Shown here: positions 38,701 to 53,700 of the stretch, in pieces | Layout of the letters: each line of letters starts with the position of its first letter | Position numbering within the stretch: position 1 is the stretch's first letter | Origin: Thunnus maccoyii | Lineage: Eukaryota > Chordata > Actinopteri > Scombriformes > Scombridae | Assembly (NCBI RefSeq): GCF_910596095.1 | Contig: NC_056535.1 | Span: 3,505,001 to 3,569,000 of the forward strand | Reading direction: 5' to 3' | Length of the DNA: 64,000 bases | Made by a program: the position numbers and the translations under genes | The notes under the pieces: model-generated | Seen by the model: only the letters and a program-made list of their open reading frames with translations | What the model was told of the DNA's origin: nothing | Databases searched by the model: none

Positions 38701-41700
38701 AATGGGCAATGACAAACTGTCAGCTGTAAAATGTTGAGCTCAGTATCTATCATGGTCACAATTCTTCAAGAATCACTTCATACTGTTTCCCTGACCTCTC
38801 TGGTTGAAAGTTTGAAGTCAGTTGCACCTTTGACTACACTCAGCATCCCTGATAAATGTGGTTATAAATGTGCTCTATTGCACCTGTAACCACACCCAAC
38901 AGTGATGTCACAGTGTACTGACACAGCCCGGAGTACACTTGAACATCACTACAGCGAGGTTAGAAGCTAAGCTACTAGAGGAAAACCAAATATTCAGTTG
39001 CCATTAATATTTAGCTGGCTGTGGAGTTTGACTGTTTTCTTTTGTAACTGAGATTTATTTACACCTCCACTCATTTCCACCTACACTATATTGCTCACAA
39101 ACACACAATGGAAGCACTGCAGCAGTAATTAAATGTACTGAAACTTTATTGGTATTAGAACATTACAGGCAATAAGTTGCAGAACAAAAGTAACATATGA
39201 ATTAAAGGCAGAATTTAGGGAATTGAAACTGTCAACAACAAACTAATGAAATGGAGATAGAGATGCATTTTATTTGCATGTTTAGTTCAACCTATCTGTC
39301 ATGGTCCAACAGTTGGTTTATTACTTGCTTTGTGCATTGAGTGTTTCTGTATATTGTTTCTGAGCTTGTTACATGTTACATTTGTAGCCTCACAATCATA
39401 AAAGACACACCTACAGAGAGGAAACCATCTCTACATTTGATTCAGCAGAAGAGGTTTGCTGATTAAAGCGTCAGCATTGCTACGGTAACAGTAAGTCATA
39501 CAGAGAAAGTGATGTCGTGGACCATCTTCATGTGCTGTTTGAACATCACAAGCAGTGGAAAGCGCTGGCTGCACTGCATGCACTTGTATGGCAGGTTCTC
39601 CTTGTGTTTGACCCTGGCGTGTTTACTCATGGTCGTGGATCTGTTGAAGCTTTTCCCGCAGATGTAGCAGGTGTAAGGTCTCTCCCCAGTGTGAGTCCTT
39701 ATATGTTCTTTCATATGACCCTTCAGTTTGTATCTGTTACCACAAATGGGGCAGATGAATGGTTTCTCGCCGGTGTGTGTTCTCATGTGGTAGATCATAT
39801 GACTCCTGGTCTCTGTTACTCTCCCACAGATATAGCAGGTGAACAGGTGTGAACCTTTTGTTGAATGAGCTGCAAGGTGCAATTTCAACTCATCTTTTTT
39901 CAGAAAAGGCTGATTGCAAATATTACAAAAAAAACTGTTTTTCTTCTTTGTGTAAGTTGGAACTGCTCCAAAGGATGGTAATGGTTTGACGTCTTGTGAT
40001 GGTATCTCGTATTCTGTTTGCTCTCCAACTGTCACAATTCTGGTATGGTTGTCTGTAACGCTGCTGTACTCTGGTGGTACAGGTGTCTCCACAGAACTGG
40101 TCCAGGGTTCGGCCTGTTCCTCTTTAACGGCCAGGATGACTGGATCCTCCTTGGCCACACTGGGAATACATTCCTTCTCTATCTGCTGCTCCTGAGCAGA
40201 GACCTCCTGTGTCGGTGTGGGCAAATCGATCTGCCTTGAATCTGTAACAGTGGATAGGAAAATGTTTTTGGTAGCAGCTAGAAAAGTCACTTCTCTGATA
40301 ACACATGAGTTAGATGTTGGGAAACGTGAATGATCCCCGTCGGTGACGCTCGTCCTAACAGCAGCAGAGAAATCAAACGCAGGTTATGGTTTGACAACAG
40401 TGAGTACAGACTTGAATAAAAATGCACTGAAAGTAAACCAAATCTTAGAAGACACAATCACACAAGGTAGTAATCACATAGCAAGGTAGCAATGTACCTG
40501 AGCTAATGGCTTCTAATTATGCCTGAGTAAAATGCCTCTAAACGCAACACAACACCCACATTCAAAGGGCATTGAAACCCCAGTCTGTACACAATACTGC
40601 AGTCACATTATGGCTGACTGATAAATCGCCCAGGCTGTATCAGCCAATACCAGCTCATCGCAGATATATTGGTATCAGCACCTATGTCACTCAATAAATG
40701 ACAAGAAATTGAAGTGCAAAAATGCCAAAGATATTTTCTGAAACAGTCTCATCATTCTATACTGTAGTTATCCAGGGAGATGTGACAAGTTTATTTGTAG
40801 TTTTCACTTGTAAAACATCCTGCACAGTACATTTCTTGATTGCAATTGTGTTAAAAAAACAAACAAAAACAAAGCTGTTTATGTTATAAGCTGTGTAAAG
40901 AAAATTAATATTGGCCGAAATATCATTATCAGGTTTTAAACTGTCAAACTCTACTGTATTGAAAGTAACTGTATTGGTTGAGCTATGCTTTCTTTAGTCC
41001 TACTGGTTTTAAGGCTGAATTTTGCTTCTCAAAGTTTTTCCCCACACTAGCAAAAAATGTAGAATTTAGTGCAGGATTCAGTGCCACAAGTGACTGATGG
41101 TCATAATAGTGATAAGGGGAGGGTTTGCACTGGAAATTACTTTCCAGGATCACAAGATGTTAATTCATGTAGGTAGTGCATACTACATGCCTATTAACTG
41201 TGATAAATTCAAATTTTCTCTGCTATTTTTGGAACATTTTTCACTTGTGGGCTGCATTTGTCTCTATTTAAACATATTATCCTTATTTATGCCATGTCTT
41301 ACTAGGGTTTATATTTTGGAAAAAGAAGACTTCATGAATGTATTATCCTCATCACGAGGTTAATCAAATAAATGTTTCAATAGTTACTCTCTTATAGTAC
41401 AGTCTAGTATAGCCAGGCCAAACACAGCCGAGCCACCAGGTAAAATAGGTTGTCTAATCTGAGCTACATTTAATACACAATGATGTCAAGTGTGATTAGA
41501 TAACGTGCAGCTTTGTTTCGCCCCTTCCAAGTACATGATTTGACTTTCTCCCATCATGCTGTCACTAGTCACTGGGACTGACTACTGGCAGTGGATGGAC
41601 CTAACCAATGTCCACATTCACATTCTGCTCTGTCTGAAATTGCACCCTATTTACTATATACTGTTGATTGTGAAATGTATCCGCTATACACTGCCCTCCA

Positions 41701-44700
41701 AAATTCAACAATGAAACCAAAAAAGTACGGTCCATGACATGTACACTACTTTCTGCTAACAATCCCACAATCAATGTGTCACAGTGTTTATGGCTGCAAA
41801 CATTACAGTCATTTGACTCGACACCTGTCAGTGATGATTAGTATGTATGAAGAAATAATCTGAAGATTGACACTGAAAAATACATCATAATGCCAAAAAT
41901 ATCTAAATAAAATAAGATAATAAGATTGTAAGATTGTAATTTTATAATGTCAGTGTTTTATTTTTCAGTGTAACTTGTTTCAGTGCCAATACAATTTTTT
42001 TTACAATACAAGTGTTTCAATGCCAATGTTTCCTTTCACTACTGAGTGAACTCTAGAGTGTCTATTATGTAGGAAGTAGTGAATGAGGGAACGACGGAGT
42101 CATTTTGGACATGATCACAGGTTATAATTACAAAACAAAAAAGATCCAAAATACAGTTACAGTGTGTGTGGCATCATATTAACATAGTATTTGCACAAAT
42201 TCATCAACAGATGCTCACCACTGAATAAAATGTGTATACTCCTTTAAAGTATTTTAAGTTCATTTACGCCATATTCAAGCTATGCTGGACGGATGGGAAG
42301 GATAGTAAAAATTCCCACCATGTTAAGGACTTGTGAGTGTTCACGTCATCTAACAGCTCAGGTAGGTTGTATGCGAGTCGTATGAGGGTTTAAAATACTT
42401 GAGAAAATTACATTATATCCATTAAATTTGGGTTTATTTAAATTGAACATCAGTCTTTGGCTGATGTGAGGTGTCCATGTTAACTTGGTTTTCAAGCACT
42501 TATGTATTATTAAGTGCCAAGTTGGATTTCAGAAAAATTTGAACATCTAACTAAAATGGAAGCAGTCTCTGTCTGTCTGTCTGTATGTATGTATGTCTGT
42601 CCTTCGAATTTCTCGACAACCGTTCATCTGATCGACTTCACACTTGGCAGGTGTATTGCTAAGAACCCAAGGAAGTGCAGTGTTGAGTGTTAAGTTGTTT
42701 GGATGAGTGGTTCTCAAGAAAGCTGCAAGCAGCAATACCAGAGGCCACGCTATCAGCCTGTTCTGAACAGGCACTTTTTGAAGGGGCACTGCACTGGTTA
42801 TTTACAAATTAGAAAGTCATATTTACGATAACTGTGACATATACTCTGATGATAATAGTCACTCAAGGTCATTCAGGGCAAAGATGGTCCTGGTTACTCC
42901 TGTATCATAGACCTAACTCTGTTTTTCATGCTTACCACTAACACGTATCATTTCCAAATTAGCCTAATATCCACGGTTTCTCACGACATACATCTGAACA
43001 TAGCTGTAAATCAAGCATTTAGGTATATTCAATAAGTCCATATGTGTACATTTTGTATGTACATATTTGTGTACATTTTTTAAATCTAACCTACACAAAT
43101 GTATCTTTTTTAATGTACAAAAATGAGTGGTTGTGTTTCAGTAGTGAGACTGTGCTTTCTTCTACCAAAATGATTGTAAGAGTGGGACTATTCATATATT
43201 AATAAAAGTATATTTAATAAAATTGGGTACTTTTAGGTGGATGAAATCTATGCTGAGTTTCTGTGTATCCTCCAAATTCATGGAAGGTCTTTAGATTTGT
43301 TCTGCAAGTTGACACCTATTGTGATTAATAAACTCAAAGTTCATTGACATTGTTTCCGTCTAAACAAAAGAAGATGTTGGGACCAGAGACTGTGTAGCTT
43401 CAGTACACCCTCACTGAACAAGCCTAAAACGTGTCTATTGAAAAGGAAGCAAGTTATTTAAATGTGCTGAATTAAACAAGCAACACATACTCACATGTCG
43501 TCATGCTTTCATCACATTTAGTAAACACAAACGCTTATGAGGGCCTCATTTCGAAAACTGACCGGAAATAAAATTGTCGTTTATGGTCATGTATTTGTTA
43601 GATACCGCCGCCGCCCCCCTCCTCACCCCACCATTAGCTAATATGGCTTGCTAACGCATCGCTCATATTAACTACATAGTGTTATCTGACGTGGTATAGC
43701 TAGTTAATGGTTTATTATAGCGTTGACTGACCAGGGCTACGGTGTAGTGTAACGTTACGAACCTGCCCTGTGCAGTCTTATCTCTGGCCTGTAGACCAAA
43801 TCCAGCAGCCGCTGCAGCCTCTGGTTCTCCAGCTTCGCTCTGTTCACCTCCTCCTGGTAGTCTAGTATTGTCCTTTCAACGAATCCATAGATGTCTACAG
43901 CAGCTGCGGTTAATCTGTCCGTCAGAAAGACGTTGAATGACTGAAGCGTAGCGGTGGCCATCCTGCCAGCTGCCTGTTAGCTCTGCCGCGTTGGACAAGT
44001 GTACAATATCTGAAATGTGTCGTGTCGCCACCTGGTGGACTGGACTGTGAATTACATTTCTGTTAAAGATGCTCGGGCAGAAACAGAAGTCTAGACTGCA
44101 TACATCAGTGCTTCTCAAACTTCTTCATGTCAAGGACCCCTAAACTGACACAAATTAGACCAAGGACCCCCATCTGATAAGATTTTTGCTTTTAGATGTT
44201 TTATTACAGAAAGTGTAGACCCATGACCATTATACATTCTGTCATCATGTTACTTATGGATGGAATTATAGTGAAAATAAATTATTCCCCTTTTTGCTGG
44301 GGACCCCTTGGAACCCACTCAAGGTCCCCTGGGGGCCCTCGGAGACCACTTGACATCTACTGTCATACACTGACATACAGGGACAGATTTAGTGATCTGG
44401 GGGCCAAGACAAACTCTAGTCTTGCTTTATTTCACTCTTTCTCTAACTGGGAATGTTGGTATTGGTGGTGGAAGAAGAAATAGTCAAAACTTTTAAGTAA
44501 AACTATTAATACTGGGCAGAAAAATACTGTAAAAGCCCTGCTTTCAAATTTTCACTTAAACATGAAGAGTGAAAGAGAGGAATTATCGGCACATGTACTT
44601 AAATTTCCTTAACGTCTGTTCAAGGTGGAGCTTTTAATTCTAACCATGTTATATAATGCTGAATAGTTTAAGCAATAATAATGCATTGTTTTTTATTTGT

Positions 44701-47700
44701 TATATTTTGTGAGTAAAATCTGAATCTGCAACGTAACGAGTAAAATGAATGTCAGGTAAATGTAGTAGTACAATGTTTTCCTTTATAACTAGATAGTTGC
44801 ATATATTTTAAGTGCTTTGGGGGCCTTTACATGAGCAAGTTAATTCGGGTACAATGAGTTAGAATGGCAACATAAGTCAATGTTTTTCATATCAAAACAT
44901 CATAATAAAGGCATAATATAACAAGGCAGTTGCCTACCTTGCCTAATGATAAAGTCCATATATTCATATAATTCATAGTTCATATATTTGTTCATGTATT
45001 CTTTAAATTTTACCTTATGGTGCTTTTTGTTGCAAAACACCATTATCTTTTTCTATTACAAATACTTCATTGTAAATGTGTAAGCTTGGACAGGATAGTA
45101 ATAGATCAACCAACCTAAAGTTTATTTGGATTTTCAGACATCCATAGCGTATAATTCAAATTACCATGTCTAGTCAGCACAGATGACTCAGTGTGCACAT
45201 TCCCTTCAGGTCCTAATAATGTATTTAAAATGAACCTAAACAAATATAAGAATATTTCCATACAGTCCATCCAATACAGTTATGGTCTACTAACTCCATT
45301 TACATACTTTTTTTCACAGAATGAGATTGTAACACTGCTAATCTAATGTTTCTCTTAAAATTTTGTGCGAGGTGAAACATTGTATTGAGTGGTAATGATC
45401 ATTCCATGCTCTCTTTTTGTCTCTCTTTCTCTGCAGCTGTTGGTGAAGAATCTGCAGTTTGAGGATGGAAAAATGATTGCTGCATCTCAGTACTTCCGCT
45501 CAGGAGGCAGTGCTGCTGTGGAGCTCACTGAGGAGGAGAAAACCTTCGCAGAACAGATGAGGGTAGGGCTTCCTCTTCAACTAATTCTGAGGAAGAGGAA
45601 GAAAATCTAACAGAGAAGTTGCAAGCCTGTCCTGTGCTCACTTTTGGCAATGTTTCCTCACAGGCAGTGTGGCAGAGCATCCTGACTAATGTCAGTCAGA
45701 TTGAAGACTCAACTGATTTCTTTAAGTCTGGTGCTGCTTCCATGGATGTGGTCAGGTAATGAAAAAGGGTGAAAGATAAAATCATCTCCTTAAAGATAAT
45801 TAATTTAATATATGTGATACACTATAGGCATTTAGCTGATTCTGCAACCAGAAGCTAAAATAACAATAATTTCTACATTATCACAATTACAAGCATCCAA
45901 ATGTAATGAAAGCAAATGTTTAAGTCTTAGTGCTGCTGACAACTCCAAATGTGCAGTAAAGATTATTACTATGATTAATAAAAACTGAGTAATGACTGTA
46001 GGTTTCCAATTCTCACAGTTTTGAAAGGTTAAATATTTGCACAGTAGTTTCCCTCGCAGCTGTAGTCAGCTTGAATTCTTGTCAGTTACAGTTACAGTGT
46101 GTTTCACAAATTTTCACTGCTGAAAAGAAGTATGAAAATTTAAAGACATCTGTAACATCATCCACACCTACATATCCATTTTCATTATCATAAACATGTT
46201 TTTTTCTTTGCCAAAATTGAGCTGTATACACTGCGACAATAACACACATAGAGTACCACTGATATGCAATAGAGGCTAATAACTAGTTGCATTTATTTAG
46301 GGTCATTATACCAAGATAGACACTTTCTTTCTCCCCTTAAGCATTTTAGAGTAGGAATTCATTCCCAGTTGGCCAAAAATTCTCAAAGTGGTGCACAATT
46401 TGTCCTACTTTTATGCCTAGAAGTTAAAGCATTGTGGCAGGAGATAGTGTACAAAGACCAGTAGGCACATTTAGTGGGAGAAGAGATGTTCATTGATCAC
46501 TATGAGTTCATTAAAAGATGCTGTTTCGGAAAAAACAACAACAAAAAAAGAATTGACAGTCTTGTGCAGAATGCAAAAGAGAGCAGTAAGAGGTTGTTAC
46601 AACCTCACAGAGAAAAAGAATTTCCCCCTCTATTATATATATATATATATTATATATCACTGTCTTTAGGCTTGTGGAGGAGGTGAAGCTTCGGGCCAGC
46701 AGCTGCCAGTTGCAGAATGAGGATGTCTATATGAATACCACCTTCCAGGATTTCATCCAGATGTGTGTCAGGAAGCTGCGAGGGGAGGATGATGAAGAAG
46801 AGCTGGTAGTCGACTATGTAAGTGTTTGTTGCCATGTTAAAACTCACAGAGACCAGCTATCAGCAACTGTCTGTAACTGATTTGGCCATGTGTTGATTGT
46901 TGTCGTGAACACTGCACATCCTCAGGTAGAGAAGGACATCAATAACATGACCATAAAGATGCCTCATCAGCTGTTCGTCAATGGAGAGTTTGTTGACGCA
47001 GATGGAGGAAAGACCTACAAGACCATCAACCCCACTGACGGCACAGTAAGGGACATACTCACTACTACAGAATTGGCTTTACAGTATACATTCTATCACA
47101 AGAGCTCATTATGCATAATGTCAACCATGTGTCTTTTATCATATGCTGTCTTTATTTTTTCATAGCCAATAGATCTAAAAATAAGTCATAATTTATTTTT
47201 GGCCAGTAACAACCAATGATGGCTGTTAGTGTGTGTAGCCTTGTAGCTTGCAGATGTTGCTGGACTGCAGATATTAAAAGGTAAATAAGGTAGAATAACA
47301 GGATAGAGGGTGCTCGGTACTTTGAAGAAAAATCTTTACCCAGTACATCAGTGTAACCCTACCTAACTGATACCTCATGGAGAGAAATTCTCTTGCCTGG
47401 TTGAGGTGCTGCTGTGTAAAATGTGCACTGTTCTCTCTGCTAGCACTGTGATTGTATGTCCTGTATCTGTCCGTCCTGCAGGCCATCTGTGACGTGTCTC
47501 TGGCCCAGATCAGTGATGTGGACAAGGCTGTGGCTGCTGCTAAGGAGGCCTTTGAAGAGGGAGAATGGGGCAAAATGAACCCAAGAGACAGAGGCAGACT
47601 AATCTACAAGTCAGTGCACTTTTCATTACAAAACTTAACTCTGCAGCTTTGACACCCACATTGCTTTCTATGTAAGCCCACACACCAGGCATTTGTTGAC

Positions 47701-50700
47701 GCCACCGACAGATGTGAGGCACTGTGATGCAGCTGGTGTGGGTTGCACTTCAGATTATTTGATTTTCAGTGACTTCTAAATGTAGTTTATTGGGTAATCT
47801 CATCCAACTTGTGTTGGACAGTTTTTAAAAAAAAAAAAAAAAGATCAAAATCGATTCATCAAGAACCACAAATATCTTTTTTTATTCCACGCATTCTTCT
47901 TCCTTGCAAAAAAACCTGCTACCTTCATTACCCACAATGGAACTCAACTTGCAAACTTGCAAATAAATTTGGATATTGGTCTATAGTTATAGTGGATCAC
48001 TCCTTTCTCCAACCTTATACAGGGGCACAACATGAGCAGTTTTCCAAACTGTGAGTTACTTGCTCAGCAATTAGTGAAGTAGAAAGATGGAGTAAAAAAA
48101 GCATCCAAATTGTCTTCACCAGTAGATTTCTTAGGATAAATGGTTTGAAGAACCTCCATAACCATGCTGAGAGGGACGGGATCTAGGATAAACTGAGAGA
48201 TATGGAGTAGGTACATAATCATGATTAATAAAAAGATGGTCAATGTTAGTAGGAGGGGATCCTGTATCCTCATCCTCAAAAATGTGGACAGCTGCTGACA
48301 TGAGTAGGTAGGGAGGCAGCAGAATTGCTATTATTAGATTTTACCACATTCCAAAATTTTGCAGGGTTTGGATAAGAGCTAGAGACCAAGTTCAAATAAT
48401 AATCAGATTTAGCAAGGGACGTGCATTTATTCCTAGTCTTCCTAAATGAGACCCAATGGGATGCCTCTTTTGTATGTCTAGCAAGGGACCAACCTTTGTT
48501 TCTTGCAATGAATAAGGTTGATAGCTCAGGGGTATTATTATGTTTCAAAATAAAACATGTAAAAGAAGTTTGGATTTGGCAAATTACTTTGGCCATGTTG
48601 CTGTAGTTTAGCTAGCTACATTTCTCTGGGGGATAGCTTCAGTGTAGTGGAGCTTCATTCATGAAGCCCTTTTTTATTTTTTTTAATTATTTTTTATGTT
48701 CTTTTACAACTTCCGTGGCCTTATAGGGTTAACTGATAGTAACCACAAAGGGCTCTATGTGCTTAAAAGAACATTTCTTTGTGGTGTTGTAGCAAAGTAT
48801 CTTTTTAAATTTTAACTATTTAGCAGGAGTTTTACTTTGCGTATACAGTATATTCACTGCCAGCAACAATGTAATCAGCTGCATATTGTGGTTGTTCTGT
48901 ACCACTGTAGACAGAAGAACCTTAACTACCACATTATCAAGCATGGTCTATGATCTGAGTGACTCTGCGTCTCCTCTACCTCTCTGTCCACAGGCTGGCT
49001 GACCTGATGGAACAACATCAGGAGGAGCTGGCTACCATCGAAGCCATCGACTCCGGAGCAGTTTACACTCTGGCCCTCAAGACTCACGTGGGCATGTCCA
49101 TCCAGACCTTCCGCTACTTTGCCGGCTGGTGTGACAAGATCCAAGTAAGAAAGTCGCTTTCAAAACCTGGAAGCTTCACTCCTAAAATTACATGAACCTT
49201 CGGTGATCAACACCACCAAATGATACTGACACACAAAGAAAAGAAACAACAGAATATGGATACATACATGGAATAAAGTGACGTCCTCTGTTTACAGGGC
49301 AGCACCATCCCCATCAACCAGGCCAGGCCCAATCGTAACCTCACCTTTACCAAGAAGGAACCAATAGGGTGAGAAATAAAATATTTGGAGCATTTACACT
49401 TGTGTGATCGACACATACTGTATGTGTAATCTTCCTATATTAAATGTGTGCATGAATAAGGGCGGTTAAAAAGAGGCAGTGATGTCAGAAGTATGCCAAC
49501 ACTTCTCTTTCTTTCTTCTCAGAGTATGTGCCATCGTGATTCCCTGGAACTACCCTCTGATGATGCTGGCCTGGAAGACAGCAGCTTGCCTGGCAGCTGG
49601 AAACACTGTAGTCCTCAAACCTGCTCAGGTCAGTCTCCATATCGGCAGTCAGGTTCCATCCATACATGACTACAAGAAAGAGGCTGTGCAGTCTGCAGTA
49701 ATACTGTTGAGTGGATTTAAAAAAACAAGTCACTTATGTTTGTTTCCAGGTGACTCCGCTGACAGCACTGAAGTTTGCTGAGTTGGCGGCAAGGGCGGGA
49801 CTGCCCAAAGGAGTGATTAATATTCTGCCTGGATCAGGTAGGAACACACACACAGGACATTAACAATAGTCCACAGCCATGCTAACAGCTCTGTGAGGCT
49901 GCATTCAAGCTAAATGCTAACATCAGCATGTTAACGTGTTAACAATGCTAGCGTGTTGATGTTTAGCAGGTACCATTTTTACCATGGTCACCGTGTCATT
50001 TTGGCATGCTATTATGCAAACATTTGATAATTAGCTCTATGTCATGAGTTTTCAGGTATAAACCAATCAGCAAAAGCCAACACATTAAAATTTTGACCAG
50101 ATGGAACTAAATGAAAAGTCAGGAGATCAAGGTTATTAAAGTTCATCCTCTGGAGACCATTAATATGTGAACTAAATGCCACAGCAATCATTCCAGTAGC
50201 TGTCAAGATATTTCTTGCAACTGCAAAGTCAACTTCATGGTGACGTTAGAGAAAAGTCAGAGAAGGGAGCTAAAGTCAGCTGAATATATCCTCTGGGAAC
50301 CATAAATGTCTCTAACAAATTTTACAACAATCTAGTAGATCAAGTAGATGTTGAGATATATTACTGCATAGATGATCAAACTTTGACCTGCTGGTGGTGC
50401 TAGAAGAAAAGTCAGAGGATCACCAGAGTCAGACAGATTCATTCTCTGGGGACCATGGATGTGCAAAATTTCATAGTAATCCATCAAATCATTTTCAAGA
50501 TATTTCAGTTTGGACTAGAATGGTGGACCAACTGGCTATGGACTGCCATCCATAGAATGGATGCTAAAAATCCTCTCCGGATTAAGCATACACTTTGAAG
50601 CAGCATGAAAACCACTAGCGTCCTTGTCAAGCATCACATGAGTCTGAGATGGACTACTGAAGCCACTGGAGATGTTATTAAACTCATACTTTTCTTGCAG

Positions 50701-53700
50701 GTGCTCTGGTGGGTCAGCGTCTGTCTGACCATCCTGATGTCCGTAAACTCGGCTTCACAGGTTCCACTGAAATCGGTAAACACATCATGAAGAGGTGAGA
50801 GGCACACCACATTAACAAAACTCTATCTAAACAGAAGTGAACATTACAACTCATCTTTATGTATCTCGGTTCTCCTCCATCTAAAGCTGTGCGGTCAGTA
50901 ACGTGAAGAAAGTTTCTCTGGAGCTCGGAGGAAAATCCCCTCTCATCATCTTCAGTGACTGTGACATGGACAAGGCTGTGCGCATGGTATGTTCACTCTG
51001 GGCAGCATGTGTGTTTGTCATTTTGCACATATTTAAAAAGTTTAAGTGGTTCCACCACTGTGTTATTGTCTGTGTATTTCAGGGCATGAGTTCAGTGTTC
51101 TTCAACAAGGGAGAGAACTGCATCGCAGCTGGCAGACTGTTTGTGGAAGACAGCATTCATGACCAGTTTGTGAAAAGAGTGGTATGTCTTTTTCTCTTTG
51201 GCCACAGTCACTCACACTGCTGATGTTTTAAAGTTCAGATTTGTTTCACATCTCTGAACAGCAAAACGCTGCTAGAGAAATGTAATTAATTCACAATCTG
51301 GATCTCAGTGCTTGTGTAAATCCTCTGAGGTGATTTTTGGTGAGTTTGGAGGCACAGCAGCTTCACTGCAGCTCTGGAAACCATCCCACAATATTTGCTT
51401 CTTTCACACTTCTGACAAGTTCTTGCAAGACCGTAATACCTGGAAAAATTGAACAAACAACTCTTTTGGTAAATACTGTGGTCCAGATGATGCGTATACA
51501 CAAAAACCATTTATAAACTGGTATTTATAATGTGCAGAATGTTCTGTGAGACAAGAAGTTTTTAGAACGATCTGAGGGTGATATGATGAGATGGACCTGA
51601 AAAATTAGGTGTAAGACTACTAATAAAGTATTGGTGGTTTAGATTGTTAGCCTATTTCACTTTTGTGTGAAATGTGTGAAATGCCCATTAAAGGCACGTA
51701 TATAAACTTAATTTTGATTCATTACTTTTGAGTGATCAATTCTTATTATTCTATTTATTTAGAAGGAAGGCATCATTTTATTTTCCTTTGTGTATGATCT
51801 TTTCATTTTTATCCTTTCTAGTGAAGCACTTTGTACAGTCTGTTTGGATCAAACAGCAACTACCACAACTTGAGGTTGAAGCCAATGATGCTGGCTCCAA
51901 CTGACTCCCATTGAAAAAGCATTAACTTCTCTCTAGAATTACTAAGTCAATCATTTTTTTCAAGGAGTCATTATGGTCCCAATCTCTAAATTCAGGCCCT
52001 CTGATAAGTGTGCTGATGGTCATTTTGGAAATGATTACTCCATTAATAAGATTTGAAGACTTACAGTAGTTTTGATGTCTGCCGTGTGGACGTTGATTGA
52101 CAGCTAGTCTGACTCACACCGAGTCAGACTATCGTTGCAATATTTCACCAAAGTTTAATGTTACTTGATTATGATACCTGCCCTGTTAGCACAGTTTAGC
52201 TAAAGTAGCTAATCTTAGCTAGATCAAGTAAGCTAGCGTTAGCTTTGATCCGAGGTATTTCCAGAGTGTGAAAGGCAACACCCTGCACTCCTTATTTGGA
52301 AGATCCTGGCTCCACCAGCTCCAATGCAAACCAATAGGTGACATCACACCTCGCTACATCCACCTCTGTATACAGTGATTGAGATTACTGGTACAGGTTC
52401 TTGTGATTAATTACTGACACTGGTGCTACAAATAGCCCCAGTTGTGCATAATGCTCACATGTAGTGACAACTGCTACGGCTTTGTTGTACCACCCAGAAA
52501 TGCAACACAATCAACGTGCAACACAGTTCTAGTAGAACTGACAATGACACTTTAATTTAACCTCTCTATTTAGCATTCATAAGCAGTAAACAGTTAATAA
52601 ATGGTTTATAACATACTATAATGTAGTTGTAAGCAGATAAAGGGGCTTAAGTAAAGTGTTTTTGAAAGTCATATTATGAATTGATTGTCAAGTGGTTATT
52701 CCAAGACTTCTCAGCATTAAGTGAGGTACAGAGATGGAGAGCAACAGTACAAGGCTTGCTTCATTGGACCAGCAGTAGCTTGGAGAACAAGAGGCCACAA
52801 CACTGGACAGAAAGCCAAATATATTGAAATTCTGAGATGCTTCACTTCAGTGAAAACTCAAACTCACGTACTGATGAGAGATTTTGAAACCAAAGAGAAT
52901 CTTTTGCATCTAGAATTTGCTGAAGTTTTTGAGGCCACAGTATGTACTGCATCTCTAGTTCTGTGGTTGCCTTAAAGACTGTTTGGATTTCTTTTCTCTC
53001 AGATTGAGGAGGTCAAGAAGATGAAGATCGGAGATCCACTGGACCGCTCCACAGATCACGGCCCTCAGAACCACAAAGCCCACCTGGACAAACTGGTGGA
53101 GTATTGTCAGACTGGTGTCAAGGAGGGGGCCACCCTGGTCTGTGGTGGCAAACAGATCCAGCGACCAGGTATGGCAATGCTATCAACCAATCAGTGGGGT
53201 CCTCCTCTGATGGAAGATGCAGATTGACTGATTATGTATTCACTTCTCATGTACAGTAGATTTATAATGTGCTGTCTTATTATGTGACTGCTGCCAGGTT
53301 TCTTCTTTGAACCCACGGTGTTCACTGATGTGCAAGACCACATGTACATCGCTAAAGAGGAGTCGTTCGGCCCTGTCATGATCCTTTCCAGGTTCAAGAG
53401 TGGGTATGTTGTAATTTAACATTACTTTGTGCCTTTAAATTACTCATATCCACATTTTCCTTTATTTACAACAGCATGCTGTCACAAAATTTGCACATCA
53501 CAAGATTAACCATGTGTCTCTTCTTCTCTTTGCTGTTGTTTCTCCCTCCCACCTGCCTCGTCTCTGTCTCCCTACCTCAGTGATGTGGACGATGTCCTGA
53601 GAAGGGCCAACGCCACAGAGTATGGCCTGGCATCAGGTGTTTTCACACGGGACATCAGCAAAGCTCTGTACGTCAGTGAAAGGCTCAATGCAGGCACTGT

